A stretch of 64,000 nucleotides of DNA. Source: JAQBQB01 sp963846925 (GTDB lineage: Bacteria > Gemmatimonadota > Gemmatimonadetes > Gemmatimonadales > Gemmatimonadaceae). Made by a program: the position numbers and the translations under genes. How positions within the stretch are numbered: position 1 is the first letter of the stretch; each line of letters opens with the position of its first letter. The DNA lies in NCBI GenBank assembly GCA_963846925.1, contig CAWJXW010000014.1, positions 186,001 to 250,000 on the forward strand, given 5' to 3'. The notes under the pieces are model-generated. The model worked only from the letters and a program-made list of their open reading frames with translations. It ran no database searches and was not told the DNA's origin. Positions 50,002 to 59,809 of the stretch are shown piece after piece.

Positions 50002-52401
50002 ATGCACGACCTTATCGCCGATTTCCGCCACGCCGCGCGTAGTCTGCGCTCACATCTCGTCTTCACGGCAACCGCCGTCCTCACGCTGGCGTTAGGCATC
50101 GGCGCGACCACCACAATCTACGGAATCGTCGACGGCATCGTCTTACGTCCACTTTCATTTCCCAACGCCGACCGGCTCGTCACCATCTGTGAGCAGTTTC
50201 CCGGAGCAAACCCCAACTGGTGCAGCATCTCGCCACCGAATGTCGAGGACATCCGGGCTCGCTCGACATCGCTCGCCGCGATCGGGATCGGCCGCTCCTG
50301 GCCGTACCACCTTGCCACAGCCGACGGCCCCGAGGCGATCAACGGCGGCATCGTGACGCCCGATCTCTTCCGAGCCCTTGGCGTTCGCCCTGCGCTCGGT
50401 CGCCTGTTCACTCGCTCGGATGTCCTCGGGCGAGAAAGCGCGGTCGGCATCCTCTCATATGAGATGTGGCAAACACGGTTTGGCGCGACACCCGATGTGG
50501 TCGGCCGTCGTGTCGAGCTCGACGGAAAGCCGGTCACGATAATTGGCGTCCTGCCGGCGGACTTTCAGCTTCCGGAGTTCGCGACAGTCGCGCTCTGGCG
50601 AACCGTTCACATCAATCCGGCGAACGAAGAGAACCGAGAATGGCGCGGTTTCGTCGCCTACGGACTCCTGCGCGATGGGGTGACGCTCGCGCGGGCCCGC
50701 TCGGAGCTCGCGGAAATCGCGACGCAGTTGCGACGCGAACATTTCGCGACGACCCAGGGTTGGAATCTCCGGATGGAGTCGCTGCTGGACCTCGTGGTGG
50801 GCGGCGTGCGGCCCACGCTGGTCCTGTTTCTCATTGCGGTGTCTCTGATTCTTCTCATCGCCTGCGCCAACGTCGCGAATCTGTTGCTCGCACGGGCCGG
50901 GGCGCGATCGCGCGAATTGGCGTTGCGTGCGGCCGTCGGCGCGACTCGGTCGCGAATAGCTCGCGGCCTGTTGGTCGAGAGCTTCGTGCTGGCAACGATG
51001 GGCGCGTTGGCCGGCCTGCTCGTCGCCGAGTGGGGGATGGCGGCCTTCAAACGTCTGGCCCCCACCAGTATCCCGAGGTTGAGCAACATTCAAGTCGACG
51101 CGCACGTCCTGGGCTGCGCGCTCGCGCTGTCCGTCGCGACAACCTTCCTGTTCGGGCTGGCTCCCGCGTTGCTTGCTGCTCGAGACGATCTGGCGAACAC
51201 ACTCCGCGAAGGCGGACGGTCTTCGAGTCCAGGCAGCACGCTCTCCGCGCGCCTCCTGGTCGTCACCGAGCTCGCCCTGGCGCTGGTACTTCTGGTCGGC
51301 GCCGGACTTCTTACGCGGTCGTTCGTTGCCCGCACGTCGTGGAATCCCGGGTTCGAGCGCGATCACCTCATCACGTTCTCGGTCTTCGCGCCGGAGGATC
51401 GGTACAAGGGACCGGACGCGGTCGCGGCCCTCCTCCGTCGACTCGAGCGGGAGTTGAGGTCGGTTCCAGGCGTCGAGAGCGTCGGCTCGGCGTCCGGTGG
51501 ACCGCTGTTCGGTGGGGACGGGACCGACGAGGTCATCTACGAAAATCGAACCGGCCGCGCGCGCGCACCCGCTGCCTGGTACGACATGAGCCCGTCCTTC
51601 TTCGCGACGCTCGGGCTGCCGCTCATGCGCGGGCGCGGTCTGGGAGAAGCTGATGCGCGCGGCACGCCACCGGTCGTTGTTGTGAACGAGACGCTCGCCC
51701 GAAAGTTCTGGCCGGGCGACTCGCCAATCAACAAGCAGTTGTCGCTTTTTTCCGACCGCATGCACGTGCAAGTCGTGGGGGTCATCCGGGACGTGGCGCC
51801 GCCGACACCCGGCGCCGCGCCGGAACCCGAGATCTACTGGTCGAATCGGCAGGAGCCACGATCATTCACCTTCTTCGTGCTGCGAACCAGGATCGCTCCC
51901 GCCTCGGTGATGCCCGACGTCCGCGTCCGACTGCGGGCGATTGATCCGAGCCTGCGGCCGATGAACGTCGGCACGATGTCCGACCTCGTCGCCGCCGAAC
52001 TGCGTGCACCGCGATTTCAGATGCTGCTGCTCGTGGCGTTCAGCCTCGTCGCGATGCTGCTGGCGGGTGTCGGCACGTACGGGCTATTCGCGTACCGAGT
52101 GTCGCGCCGCACGCGAGAAATCGGAATCCGGCTGGCGCTGGGAGCGCAGCGTCATCAGGTGGTCGCCTCCGTGTTGCGCGACGGACTGCTCCTGGCCGCG
52201 GCGGGCATAACGATCGGTGCCGTCGTTGCGTTGTTGGCCGGACGCGCGATGCACGGCATGGTCGTCGGCGTTTCGGCGTTCGACCCGCTGACGATCGTCA
52301 CGAGCTGCGGCGTGCTCCTCGTCGTAACGTTCGCGGCTTGTCTCATCCCGGGACGCAGGGCCGCCAGCGTCGATCCGGCGGTGACCTTGTCTGCGGAATG
52401 A
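50002..52401 (+). CDS. ADOP-type ABC transporter permease without N-terminal prefix
   Basis: A 799-residue double MacB-PCD/FtsX permease. MHDLIADFRHAARSLRSHLV starts directly at the core; the N-terminal ADOP prefix present in the other two copies is absent. First module: LALGIGATTTIYGIVDGIVL, LFLIAVSLILLIACANVANL, VGATRSRIARGLLVESFVLA. Second: LLVVTELALALVLLVGAGLL, VVNETLARKFWPGDSPINKQ, LLVAFSLVAMLLAGVGTYGL and the end RAASVDPAVTLSAE. No padR gene precedes it, and no ATPase is nearby. The 285 bp upstream hold no gene or obvious operator. Substrate unknown. Confidence 0.92.
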   Translation: MHDLIADFRHAARSLRSHLVFTATAVLTLALGIGATTTIYGIVDGIVLRPLSFPNADRLVTICEQFPGANPNWCSISPPNVEDIRARSTSLAAIGIGRSWPYHLATADGPEAINGGIVTPDLFRALGVRPALGRLFTRSDVLGRESAVGILSYEMWQTRFGATPDVVGRRVELDGKPVTIIGVLPADFQLPEFATVALWRTVHINPANEENREWRGFVAYGLLRDGVTLARARSELAEIATQLRREHFATTQGWNLRMESLLDLVVGGVRPTLVLFLIAVSLILLIACANVANLLLARAGARSRELALRAAVGATRSRIARGLLVESFVLATMGALAGLLVAEWGMAAFKRLAPTSIPRLSNIQVDAHVLGCALALSVATTFLFGLAPALLAARDDLANTLREGGRSSSPGSTLSARLLVVTELALALVLLVGAGLLTRSFVARTSWNPGFERDHLITFSVFAPEDRYKGPDAVAALLRRLERELRSVPGVESVGSASGGPLFGGDGTDEVIYENRTGRARAPAAWYDMSPSFFATLGLPLMRGRGLGEADARGTPPVVVVNETLARKFWPGDSPINKQLSLFSDRMHVQVVGVIRDVAPPTPGAAPEPEIYWSNRQEPRSFTFFVLRTRIAPASVMPDVRVRLRAIDPSLRPMNVGTMSDLVAAELRAPRFQMLLLVAFSLVAMLLAGVGTYGLFAYRVSRRTREIGIRLALGAQRHQVVASVLRDGLLLAAAGITIGAVVALLAGRAMHGMVVGVSAFDPLTIVTSCGVLLVVTFAACLIPGRRAASVDPAVTLSAE

Positions 52402-52516
52402 GCGGCGACGCCCGAGCGGCGGCGAAAATCGAAGCACGGTGACGAGTCGACTCGACGCCCTCGTGGGTTGACGTGCACGCGGCATGCGACGAGCATCAGG
52501 CGTCAACGGAGCGACG

Positions 52517-53912
52517 ATGCCGACCAACGGAGTTTCCGCGGGACCAATCGACGAACCCGCCACCGACTACGCGCCGCCGGACGCAGAGGCCCGCGGTTTC
52601 TTTGGTCATCCGCGCGGGCTCGCCACGCTGTTCTTCACCGAGATGTGGGAGCGCTTCAGCTATTACGGGATGCGCGCGTTTCTCATCCTGTACATGGTCC
52701 ACGCGCTCAACTTCGACGACAAGCACGCGGGCTCCGTGTACGGCACCTACACGGCGAGTGCGTGGGCGCTGGCGATCTTCGGCGGGATCATCGCCGATCG
52801 ATGGCTCGGTCAATACAAGAGCGTGCTGATCGGCGGCATCATCATCGCCATCGGTCATTTCACGCTCGTCTTTCACGCGCTGCCGTTCTTCTACGCGGGG
52901 TTGGCGTTCATCGCCGTCGGCACGGGCCTGCTCAAGCCCAACGTGAGCGGCATCGTCGGCTCACTGTACGACAAGAAGGACACGCGCCGCGACGCCGGCT
53001 TCTCGATCTTCTACATGGGGATCAACCTCGGAGCCTTTCTCGGTCCGATCATCGCCGGGGCACTGGCTCAAAAGGTTGATTGGCACGTCGGCTTCGCCTG
53101 CGCCGGCGTCGGCATGACGCTCGGGCTGGTTCAATACGTTCTCGGACGTCGACACTTACAGCCGGCGATCGACCGGCTCGCGCGGCAGCGGCGCGAGGCA
53201 CGCGCGGCGGCGGCGACCGCAGAAGCTTTCGGCGATGCCGACTGAAAAGACATTTGCCGGATTCACCAGCGTCGAGTGGAAGCGCCTCGCCGCGATGGCC
53301 GTGTTCTTCGCGTTCGCGGCGATCTTCTGGGGCGCGTACGAGCAGGCCGGATCGACGCTCAACCTGTTCGGGGATCGCTACACGAACACGACGATCCTCG
53401 GCTTCACCTTCCCTTCGAGTTGGTTCGTGGCGGTGCAAGCGATCCTCGTCATCCTGCTCGCGCCGGCGTTCGCGTGGCTATGGACGGTGCTCGGCAATCG
53501 CGAGCCGTCGACGCCCGCGAAGTTCGCGATCGGCCTGTTCTTCGTGGGCCTGTCATTCGTGTTCCTCCTGATTCCCGGGTTCCGGCTCCAGGCGATGCCC
53601 GGCCTGCGCGTGAGTCCGCTCTGGCTCGTCGGCTGCTACTTCATTCAAGAGCTCGGCGAGTTGTGCATCTCGCCGGTCGGACTGTCGGTGTTCACTAAGC
53701 TTTCGCCAGTGCGGATCGTGGGCCTGATGCTCGGCGTGTGGTTTCTCGCGAGCGCGGTGGGCAACAAGGTCGCCGGTCTGGCTGCGGGATTCATTTCGTC
53801 GGCACCGATGCCGCAACTGTTCGGCGTGATCGGCGGCGTGTGCCTGGCGGCGTCGGTGATCGCCTTCCTGATCATCAAGCCCGTGCGCGGGCTGATGGGC
53901 GGGATCCACTGA
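52517..53912 (+). CDS. POT/PTR-family proton-dependent oligopeptide transporter (one frame break)
   Basis: A ~464-residue MFS peptide:H+ symporter split over two overlapping ORFs. Start at ATG 52517 after GGAGCGACG. The first part has the family signature ATLFFTEMWERFSYYGMRAF (ExxER), FGGIIADRWLGQYKSVLIGG and the PTR2 signature LAFIAVGTGLLKPNVSGIVG, DAGFSIFYMGINLGAFLGPI. It stops at 53243-53245 because of a break; the second ORF resumes with TEKTFAGFTSVEWKRLAAMA, AIFWGAYEQAGSTLNLFGDR, YFIQELGELCISPVGLSVFT and SPVRIVGLMLGVWFLASAVG. Deleting one T near 53243 joins them as ADEKTFAGF. Probably intact in the organism. Confidence 0.9.
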
Positions 53913-53959
53913 GATTTCGGGATGGACCTGTCCACCGGTCCACCAGTGCTCCTGCGGAG

Positions 53960-54031
53960 AGGCGCGGGCCGGAATCGAACCGGCGAATAGCGGTTTTGCA
54001 GACCGCTGCCTTACCACTTGGCTACCGCGCC
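53960..54031 (-). tRNA. tRNA-Cys (GCA)
   Basis: On the minus strand a 72-nt cloverleaf: acceptor GGCGCGG (54025-54031) pairs with CCGCGCC (53961-53967). The D-arm contains AGCCAAGTGGTAAGGC. The anticodon stem-loop GCGGTCTGCAAAACCGC shows anticodon GCA. The T-arm contains GGTTCGATTCC. The 3' CCA is not encoded. The discriminator base is U, as expected for tRNA-Cys. Confidence 0.96.
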
Positions 54032-54131
54032 GCCGTGACGGCTAAACCGCGCCGTTCGGGCCTTCAAAAGTAAGCGTTCGGGGCGCCGGACGGGAGATTG
54101 CGCGGCAGGCCTTGACGGAACTGCCTGGGTG

Positions 54132-54170
54132 TAGGCATCCTACTGCCTAGGATGTAGACGACCTACATCC
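54132..54170 (+). promoter_or_regulatory. Tandem palindromes upstream of padR/ADOP, candidate PadR operator
   Basis: Two back-to-back perfect inverted repeats: TAGGCA-N6-TGCCTA at 54132-54149 and GGATGTAG-N5-CTACATCC at 54150-54170. The second matches the ATGT...ACAT pattern of known PadR operators. The last base is 19 bp before the padR start, where bound repressor would block transcription. A partly overlapping TGCCT/AGGCA pair lies at 54122-54137. Confidence 0.6.
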
Positions 54171-54189
54171 ACGCACACCGAGCCGCTTC

Positions 54190-54552
54190 ATGGCCAAGAA
54201 CGAGCCGCTGTCACGCATCGAGCTGCTCCAGGGCACGCTCGACATGATCGTCCTCCAAACGCTGCGTTGGGGACCGCGCCACGGATACGGCATCGCCCAG
54301 ATGATCCGCGCGGGCTCCAACAACGCGCTTCAGGTCGACACCGGTTCACTCTACCCCGCGCTCCATCGCCTCGAGCGAAAGAAGTGGATCAGCGCCGAGT
54401 GGGACGTGTCGGAGAACCGCCAGCGGGTTCGTATCTACAAGCTCACGCCCGCGGGTCGCAGCCAACTCGCGGTCGAGCGCTCGAGATGGGAGCAGCTCTC
54501 GCAGGCGATCGCCGGTTTGATGCAGCCGCCGGCCACGGAGGGCGAGTCATGA
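54190..54552 (+). CDS. PadR-family transcriptional regulator
   Basis: A 120-residue PadR repressor: LSRIELLQGTLDMIVLQTLR, WGPRHGYGIAQMIRAGSNNA, LQVDTGSLYPALHRLERKKW, ISAEWDVSENRQRVRIYKLT and a short dimerisation helix VERSRWEQLSQAIAGLMQPP. The stop overlaps the ADOP start (ATGA at 54549-54552). It probably represses its own operon through the palindromes ending 19 bp upstream. It is similar in length and motifs to the PadR at 26177, though from a different operon. Confidence 0.94.
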   Translation: MAKNEPLSRIELLQGTLDMIVLQTLRWGPRHGYGIAQMIRAGSNNALQVDTGSLYPALHRLERKKWISAEWDVSENRQRVRIYKLTPAGRSQLAVERSRWEQLSQAIAGLMQPPATEGES

Positions 54553-57162
54553 AGTGGCCGTTCGGACACGGCGCCGCACGGGACGCCGACCTCGACGACG
54601 AGATTCGCGCCCACTTCGCCATGGCCATCGCCGAGCGAATCAAGCGCGGCGAATCGCCGGAGGAGGCGACCGCCGCGGCGCGCCGCGAGTTCGGCAACGT
54701 CGCGCACGTGAAAGAGGTGACGCGAGAGACGTGGGGCGGAATGTGGTTCGAGCGTCTCGCCCAGGACGTGCGCTTCACGTTCAGATCGCTGCGTCGATCG
54801 CCGGGATTCACCGCCGTCGCCGTGCTGACGTTCGCGCTCGCGATCGGCGTCAACACGACGATGTTCACGGTCGTGAACGGCATCCTCTTCCGGCCGCTCG
54901 CGTTCCGCGGCGAGAACGAGTTGTTCGTCGTGTCGCACGCGCCGGGCGGACCGTTCGTCAACGGCCCGGCGATGTTCGACGCGACATACGCCTCGTACGC
55001 CCGGTCGCAGCACTCGTTCCAGAGCACTACGAGCTTCGGCATATCTCCGGCGACGATGACCGGCGTCGGCGATCCGACGCGGCTCAGTGTCTCCGGATCG
55101 TCGCCGGGATTCTTCCGTGTGCTCGGCGTGTCGCCGGCGCGCGGCCGCGACTTCACACCGACGGAGCAACTCGACAGCGCCGACTCGCACGTGATCATCA
55201 GCGACGGCCTGTGGAGAGACCGGTTCGCCTCCGACCCGAACGCGGTGGGGCGAACGTTGGAGCTCGACGGCGTGCGACAGACCATCATCGGCGTGATGCC
55301 GGCCGAGTTCGACTTCCCGAGCGGAACGCGCATCTGGAGGACGGCGCCGATCTATCCGAACCCGAACCGCGTCTCGATTCGGCAAGTGGTCGGCCGGCTC
55401 GCGGCTGGTGCTAACGCCGGCCGCGGCCCTCTCCGAGATGCAGGCGTTCATGAAGGCGTTCGATCAGCCGCGACCGGATCTTCGCATCGAGCAACCGGTG
55501 GACGGTGTCATCCCGATTCGCCGCGCGATCGTCGGCGACGTGCGGCGATCGCTACTCCTCTTCGAAGGCGCGGTGGCGTTCGTGCTGCTCATCGCGTGCG
55601 CGAACGTGGCGAATCTGCTGCTGATGAGGACCGCGTCGCGGCAGCACGAGATTACGATCCGCACCGCGCTCGGCGCCGGACGCGGCCGGCTGTTGCGACA
55701 ATTCCTCACCGAGAGTGTGATCATCGCCTTGCTCGGCGGCGCTCTGGGCGTGGGAATCGCGATGGCCGGTGTGCCGGCGCTGGTCGCGGCCGCGCCGGCC
55801 GACCTGCTACCGCGCAGTCACGACATCCACATCGATTGGACGGTGTTGGCGGTGACGGCCGGGGTTTCCGTTCTCGCGGGGATCGTCTTCGGCGTAGCGC
55901 CGGCGCTCCAATCGACTCGGCGGGCGGTGCGCGCATCGCTCGCCGAGAGCGGCCAGGCGTCGACATCGTCGCGCGCGGCTCTCCGGAGCACGATCGTGAT
56001 TCTCGAGCTGGCGCTCGCGCTCGTGCTGTTGGTTGGCGCGGGACTGATGACGCGATCGTTCTTCCGGATGCGCGCGGTGAACGTGGGTTTCAACCCGGAA
56101 CACGTCGTCACGTTCACCGTCGACCTTCCGCGGGCGCGCTACCCGACCGCCGCCGCGCTCCACGATTTCCGGCGGCGCACCGAGTCCGCGCTGCGCGGTG
56201 TTCCGAACCTCGAGGCGATCGCCGCGGTCAACTGGCGTCCGATGAGCACCGCGGCGATCGTGGGCGACTTTCAGCTCGACGGCGGACGAAAGCGGCCCCC
56301 CGGCTTCATCGTGCTCAAGCCGTGCGTCACCGCGGATTATTTCCGCGTCATGGGAATCCGACTGCGCAGCGGTCGCGCCTTCACCGCCGGCGACGACGAG
56401 GCGGCGCCGGGCGTGGTCATCGTAAGCGCGTCCGTCGCGTCGAAGATCTGGCCGGACGAGGACGCGCTCGGCAAGCGGCTCAGCATGTCGGACAAACCCG
56501 GACCGAACGACTGGCTCACCGTCGTCGGCGTCGTCGACGACATCGTTCAGGACGGGCTGACGGCGCGGCCGTCGCCCGCGATCTACGAGCCGCTTGCCCA
56601 GGTCAATTTCGCTCCGTTCATCGACCATCTCGCGTTCGTCGCCCGCACCAACGCCGACCCGGCGGTCGTCGAGCGCGAGTTCCTCGCCGTGTTGAAAGCG
56701 GTCGACCCGTTGCAGGCCGCGCAATCAGTCGGGACGATGACGAGCCTCGTCATGCTCTCAATCGCCGAACCTGTGTTTCAGATGCGGTTGCTCGCGCTGT
56801 TCTCGATCCTCGCCGTCGTGCTTGCGGCGATCGGGATCTACGGCGTGCTCGCGTCGGCGGTCAGCGAGCGTTCGCGCGAGTTCGGGATTCGCATGGCGCT
56901 CGGCGCGTCGCCGCCCGCGGTTGTCAGCCTCGTGCTGCGTCGCACCGCGGTGCTGTCGATCGTCGGCGTCGCGCTCGGATTGGCGGCCGCGATCGGCGTG
57001 ACGCGCGTGCTGACGAAGTTCCTCTTCGGCGTCGAGCCGACGGATCCGCTCACCTTCGCGATCGTGACGGCCGCACTCGTGGCGACTGCCTTCGCGGCGG
57101 CGTTCGTTCCTGCTCGGCGAGCAAGTCGCGTGGACCCGCTCATCGCGATCCGACACGAGTGA
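54549..57162 (+). CDS. ADOP-type ABC transporter permease (one frame break)
   Basis: A ~870-residue double MacB-PCD/FtsX permease coupled to padR. ADOP prefix: DADLDDEIRAHFAMAIAERI, RGESPEEATAAARREFGNVA. Core: LAQDVRFTFRSLRRSPGFTA, LAIGVNTTMFTVVNGILFRP. The frame breaks near 55409; deleting one G joins VVGRLAAG to LTPAAALSEMQAFMKAFDQP. After that: LLLFEGAVAFVLLIACANVA, GAGRGRLLRQFLTESVIIAL, VILELALALVLLVGAGLMTR, MRLLALFSILAVVLAAIGIY and the end RASRVDPLIAIRHE. Heptamer repeat copy D starts 5 bp after the stop. Confidence 0.92.
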
Positions 57163-57167
57163 TCGGG

Positions 57168-57240
57168 ATCTCTGGTCTCTGGTTTCAGGTCTCTGGGAAC
57201 TGCTGGGTTTCCAGAGACCGGAGACCTGAGACCAGAGACC
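57168..57240. repeat. Heptamer inverted repeat, copy D
   Basis: Left arm GATCTCT, GGTCTCT, GGTTTCA, GGTCTCT, GGG; centre AACTGCTGGGTTTCC; right arm AGAGACC, GGAGACC, TGAGACC, AGAGACC. It separates the convergent ADOP (stop 57162) and glycosidase (stop 57251) genes, the same setting as copy C. Confidence 0.88.
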
Positions 57241-57250
57241 TACTGATTGA

Positions 57251-59759
57251 TCAGAGCTCGTTCGAGCGAACCACGCGCAGGCCAAAAACCGGAGCGATAC
57301 GTCCGTTGCCGTTCGCCTGGAATCGGACGGTGATCTTCGATTTCCCCTGCACGAGATTCGCCGGCACGTCATAGCGCGCGTCGAAGAATCCTGTCGCGGT
57401 GCGGTTGGGTTCGAACTTGCCTACCGAAGTTCCATCGACGTCGATCTCGAAGTTGCCGAGCACCGGCGGCAGACCGATCTCGTTGAAGTACGTGACGACG
57501 ATCGCCGTCTGGGACGCGGGATTCACCGCGAGGTCGTACGAGAACCACCCCGTGCCGGCGCGCGACGGTCGGCCATTCGTGCGCGCCACCGGGCGATCGG
57601 CGGGATCGCTCTTGTAGCCGAAGTTCGGTTCTGCTTGCTGGTCGCCCGGACGGACGTACGCGACTGTGGCGGCTTCCAAGCGGCGAATGCGTTCGCGCTC
57701 GGCCGCGAGCGCCGCGACGCGCGCGTCGAATTCGGTCGGCGTGACGACGTCGAAGTAGACGCTGTACGTGCGCTCGTGCGTCCGGTAGAACGGCGTGAGC
57801 GAAACGTCTTCGACCTGCGTCGGCTGCGTGATCGGGCGGGCGACCTGCTTGATCTGGAAATCGCCCTGTCGCGCGCCGGGAAGAACCCAGTCGGAGACCG
57901 GACGATCGGCCGCGACCAGGAGCGGCACGGGTTGGCCGGGCGCGCCCTCGCCTCGTGACTCGCGGCGTGGGCCGAGGTCGCCCGCGAGAACGAGAGGCCC
58001 CCACATGATCGCGGCGATGCGCTTGTCGTCCGGCGTCGCCTCGAGCCGGACTGTCTTCGGCAGCGTGAGCTCGACGGTGTCGCCGTCGTTCCACGTGCGC
58101 GAGATCTCGACGAACGAGCTGGGCTGCGGCAGAGAATCCTCATTGCCCATCAGGCGTCCGCCGGCCGCGCCCGCGCGAAGGCTCGCCAGAGGGGGAACCT
58201 CGACCGGCGTCCCGTTCACCTTCACGACGAATCCGTCCCCCGCCCACGTCGGACGACGAACGGCGAGCGTGAACTTCGCGGCTTTGGGGAGCGTGAGCTT
58301 GAGCGTCGCCGAGTCGCCGTCGGGAAACGTCGTCTCCTGAGCGATCTGAGCGCCGGCGAGCTTGAACTTCGCGGTCGAGGGGATGAACAGGCTCACCCAC
58401 AGCCGTGTCGTCGGACTCGTAGTACACGCCGTAGCCGTGCAGCGCGTGGTTCTCCATCCCCGTGCCGACGCAGCAGGTGAAGCTCTGCTGCATGTTCTGA
58501 TATTCCTGCTGCACGCCGCGGCCGACCGGCACCATGTACGACATCCGCGCGTTCGCCGGATCCATCGACGCCAGCACGTGGTTGAAGAGCACGCGCTCCT
58601 GGAAGTCGGCGTAGAACGGGTCGGGGCGAAAGGAGAAGAGGCGGCGCGACAGCTTGAGCATGTTGTAACAGTTGCACGATTCGCACGTCCGTCCGTCGAC
58701 GCGCGATCCGAGAACGTCGGCGGGGCCGAAGTACTCGGCGCTGCCCTGCCCGCCAGTCGCGTACGTGTGATGCTCGACGGCGCGATCGAAGAACGTCGAC
58801 GCCGCGAGAATGTCGCCCGTGTCGCCGGTGTAGCCGTAGCGCGCCGCCGATCCGATCACTTTCGGGATCTGACAGTTGACGTGCTTGCCCGCGAGGTTGT
58901 CCTGGCCGCGCTTGAGCGCGTCGGTGAACGCGCGGTGCTCGAAGCGATACGACAGGTCGAGCCACCGCTTGTCGCCCGTGTCGACGTACAGGTCGGCGAG
59001 CACTTCGTTCATTCCGCCGTGCTCCGTGAGGAGCATCTTCTGAACCTGGGCGTCGGAGAGCGGTGCGAGCACGCCCTCGGCCCACGCCGCGAATTTCGTC
59101 TCGACGCCGAGCGCGGTCTTGTCGCCCGTGTAGCGATAGGCGTCGCGCAGTCCGGCGTACGTCTTGTGTAGGGTGTACCACGGCGACCAGAGCCCGTTGA
59201 GGTCGAACGCGCCCGGACGAATCTCCCCCTTCGAGACCTGCGCGAACGACTCGCGCCCATGCTCGAGCGCCGAGAGATAGCCGTCGCCGTTCTTGTCCTG
59301 CACCTCTTTCAGTTCGCGCACGATGTATTGCGCGCGCTGCTTGAATCGATCGTCGCCCGTCGCGGCGTACATCAGACTCACCGCGGACAGGTGGTGTCCC
59401 GCGATGTGGCCGGTGAGGTTTCGTCCGCCGCCGTCCCAACCGCCGTAGGGCTCGGCCTTCTGCGGCAGACCGGCGCGCACTCTATAGAAGGCCATCATCC
59501 TGTCGGGGTCGAGCGACAGCAGGTATTTCGCGTCGGCCTCCTGCGCGAGCTTCGCTGGCCCGCCGGTAACGCGTACGTCGGTCAGCGGAACCGGCCGCGC
59601 CCGAAGAAGTCTCTCTTCGATCTCCCTGGCGCCCGGACCTCCGGAGGTGTTTGGCGCGATGATCTCGGCACGCGATTCGTGCGTGAGAGGACCGAGCGTG
59701 AGCGCGGCCGCGGCAGCCGCGGAGGACTGGAGGAATTCGCGACGATTGTGAGGACCCAT
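57251..59759 (-). CDS. Tat-exported GH127/DUF1680 beta-L-arabinofuranosidase-like glycosidase (one frame break)
   Basis: An ~835-residue exported glycoside hydrolase. ATG at 59757-59759 with Tat signal NRREFLQSSAAAAAALTLGP. The (alpha/alpha)6 catalytic part: MAFYRVRAGLPQKAEPYGGW, LTGHIAGHHLSAVSLMYAAT, WYTLHKTYAGLRDAYRYTGD, TEHGGMNEVLADLYVDTGDK. The zinc/nucleophile Cys motifs of GH127 are present: RTCESCNCYNMLKLSRRLFS (Glu and Cys) and SFTCCVGTGMENHALHGYGV (paired Cys). C-terminal beta-sandwich: LRVVRSNEL end. The frame breaks near 58405; deleting one G joins YYESDDTAV to VSLFIPSTAKFKL. The extra C-terminal ~150 residues are not part of the smallest GH127 proteins and may be carbohydrate-binding. 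Substrate inferred from family only. Confidence 0.9.
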
Positions 59760-59809
59760 GCGTTCAGTCTGCCGCTGGCGCGACGCGACCGCAAGGCGGG
59801 TCGAAGCGG

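Noticed and set aside
31888..57240. CRISPR array
   Set aside because: The heptamer repeats are tandem and inverted without spacers of constant size, are scattered over 25 kb, and no cas genes are present.
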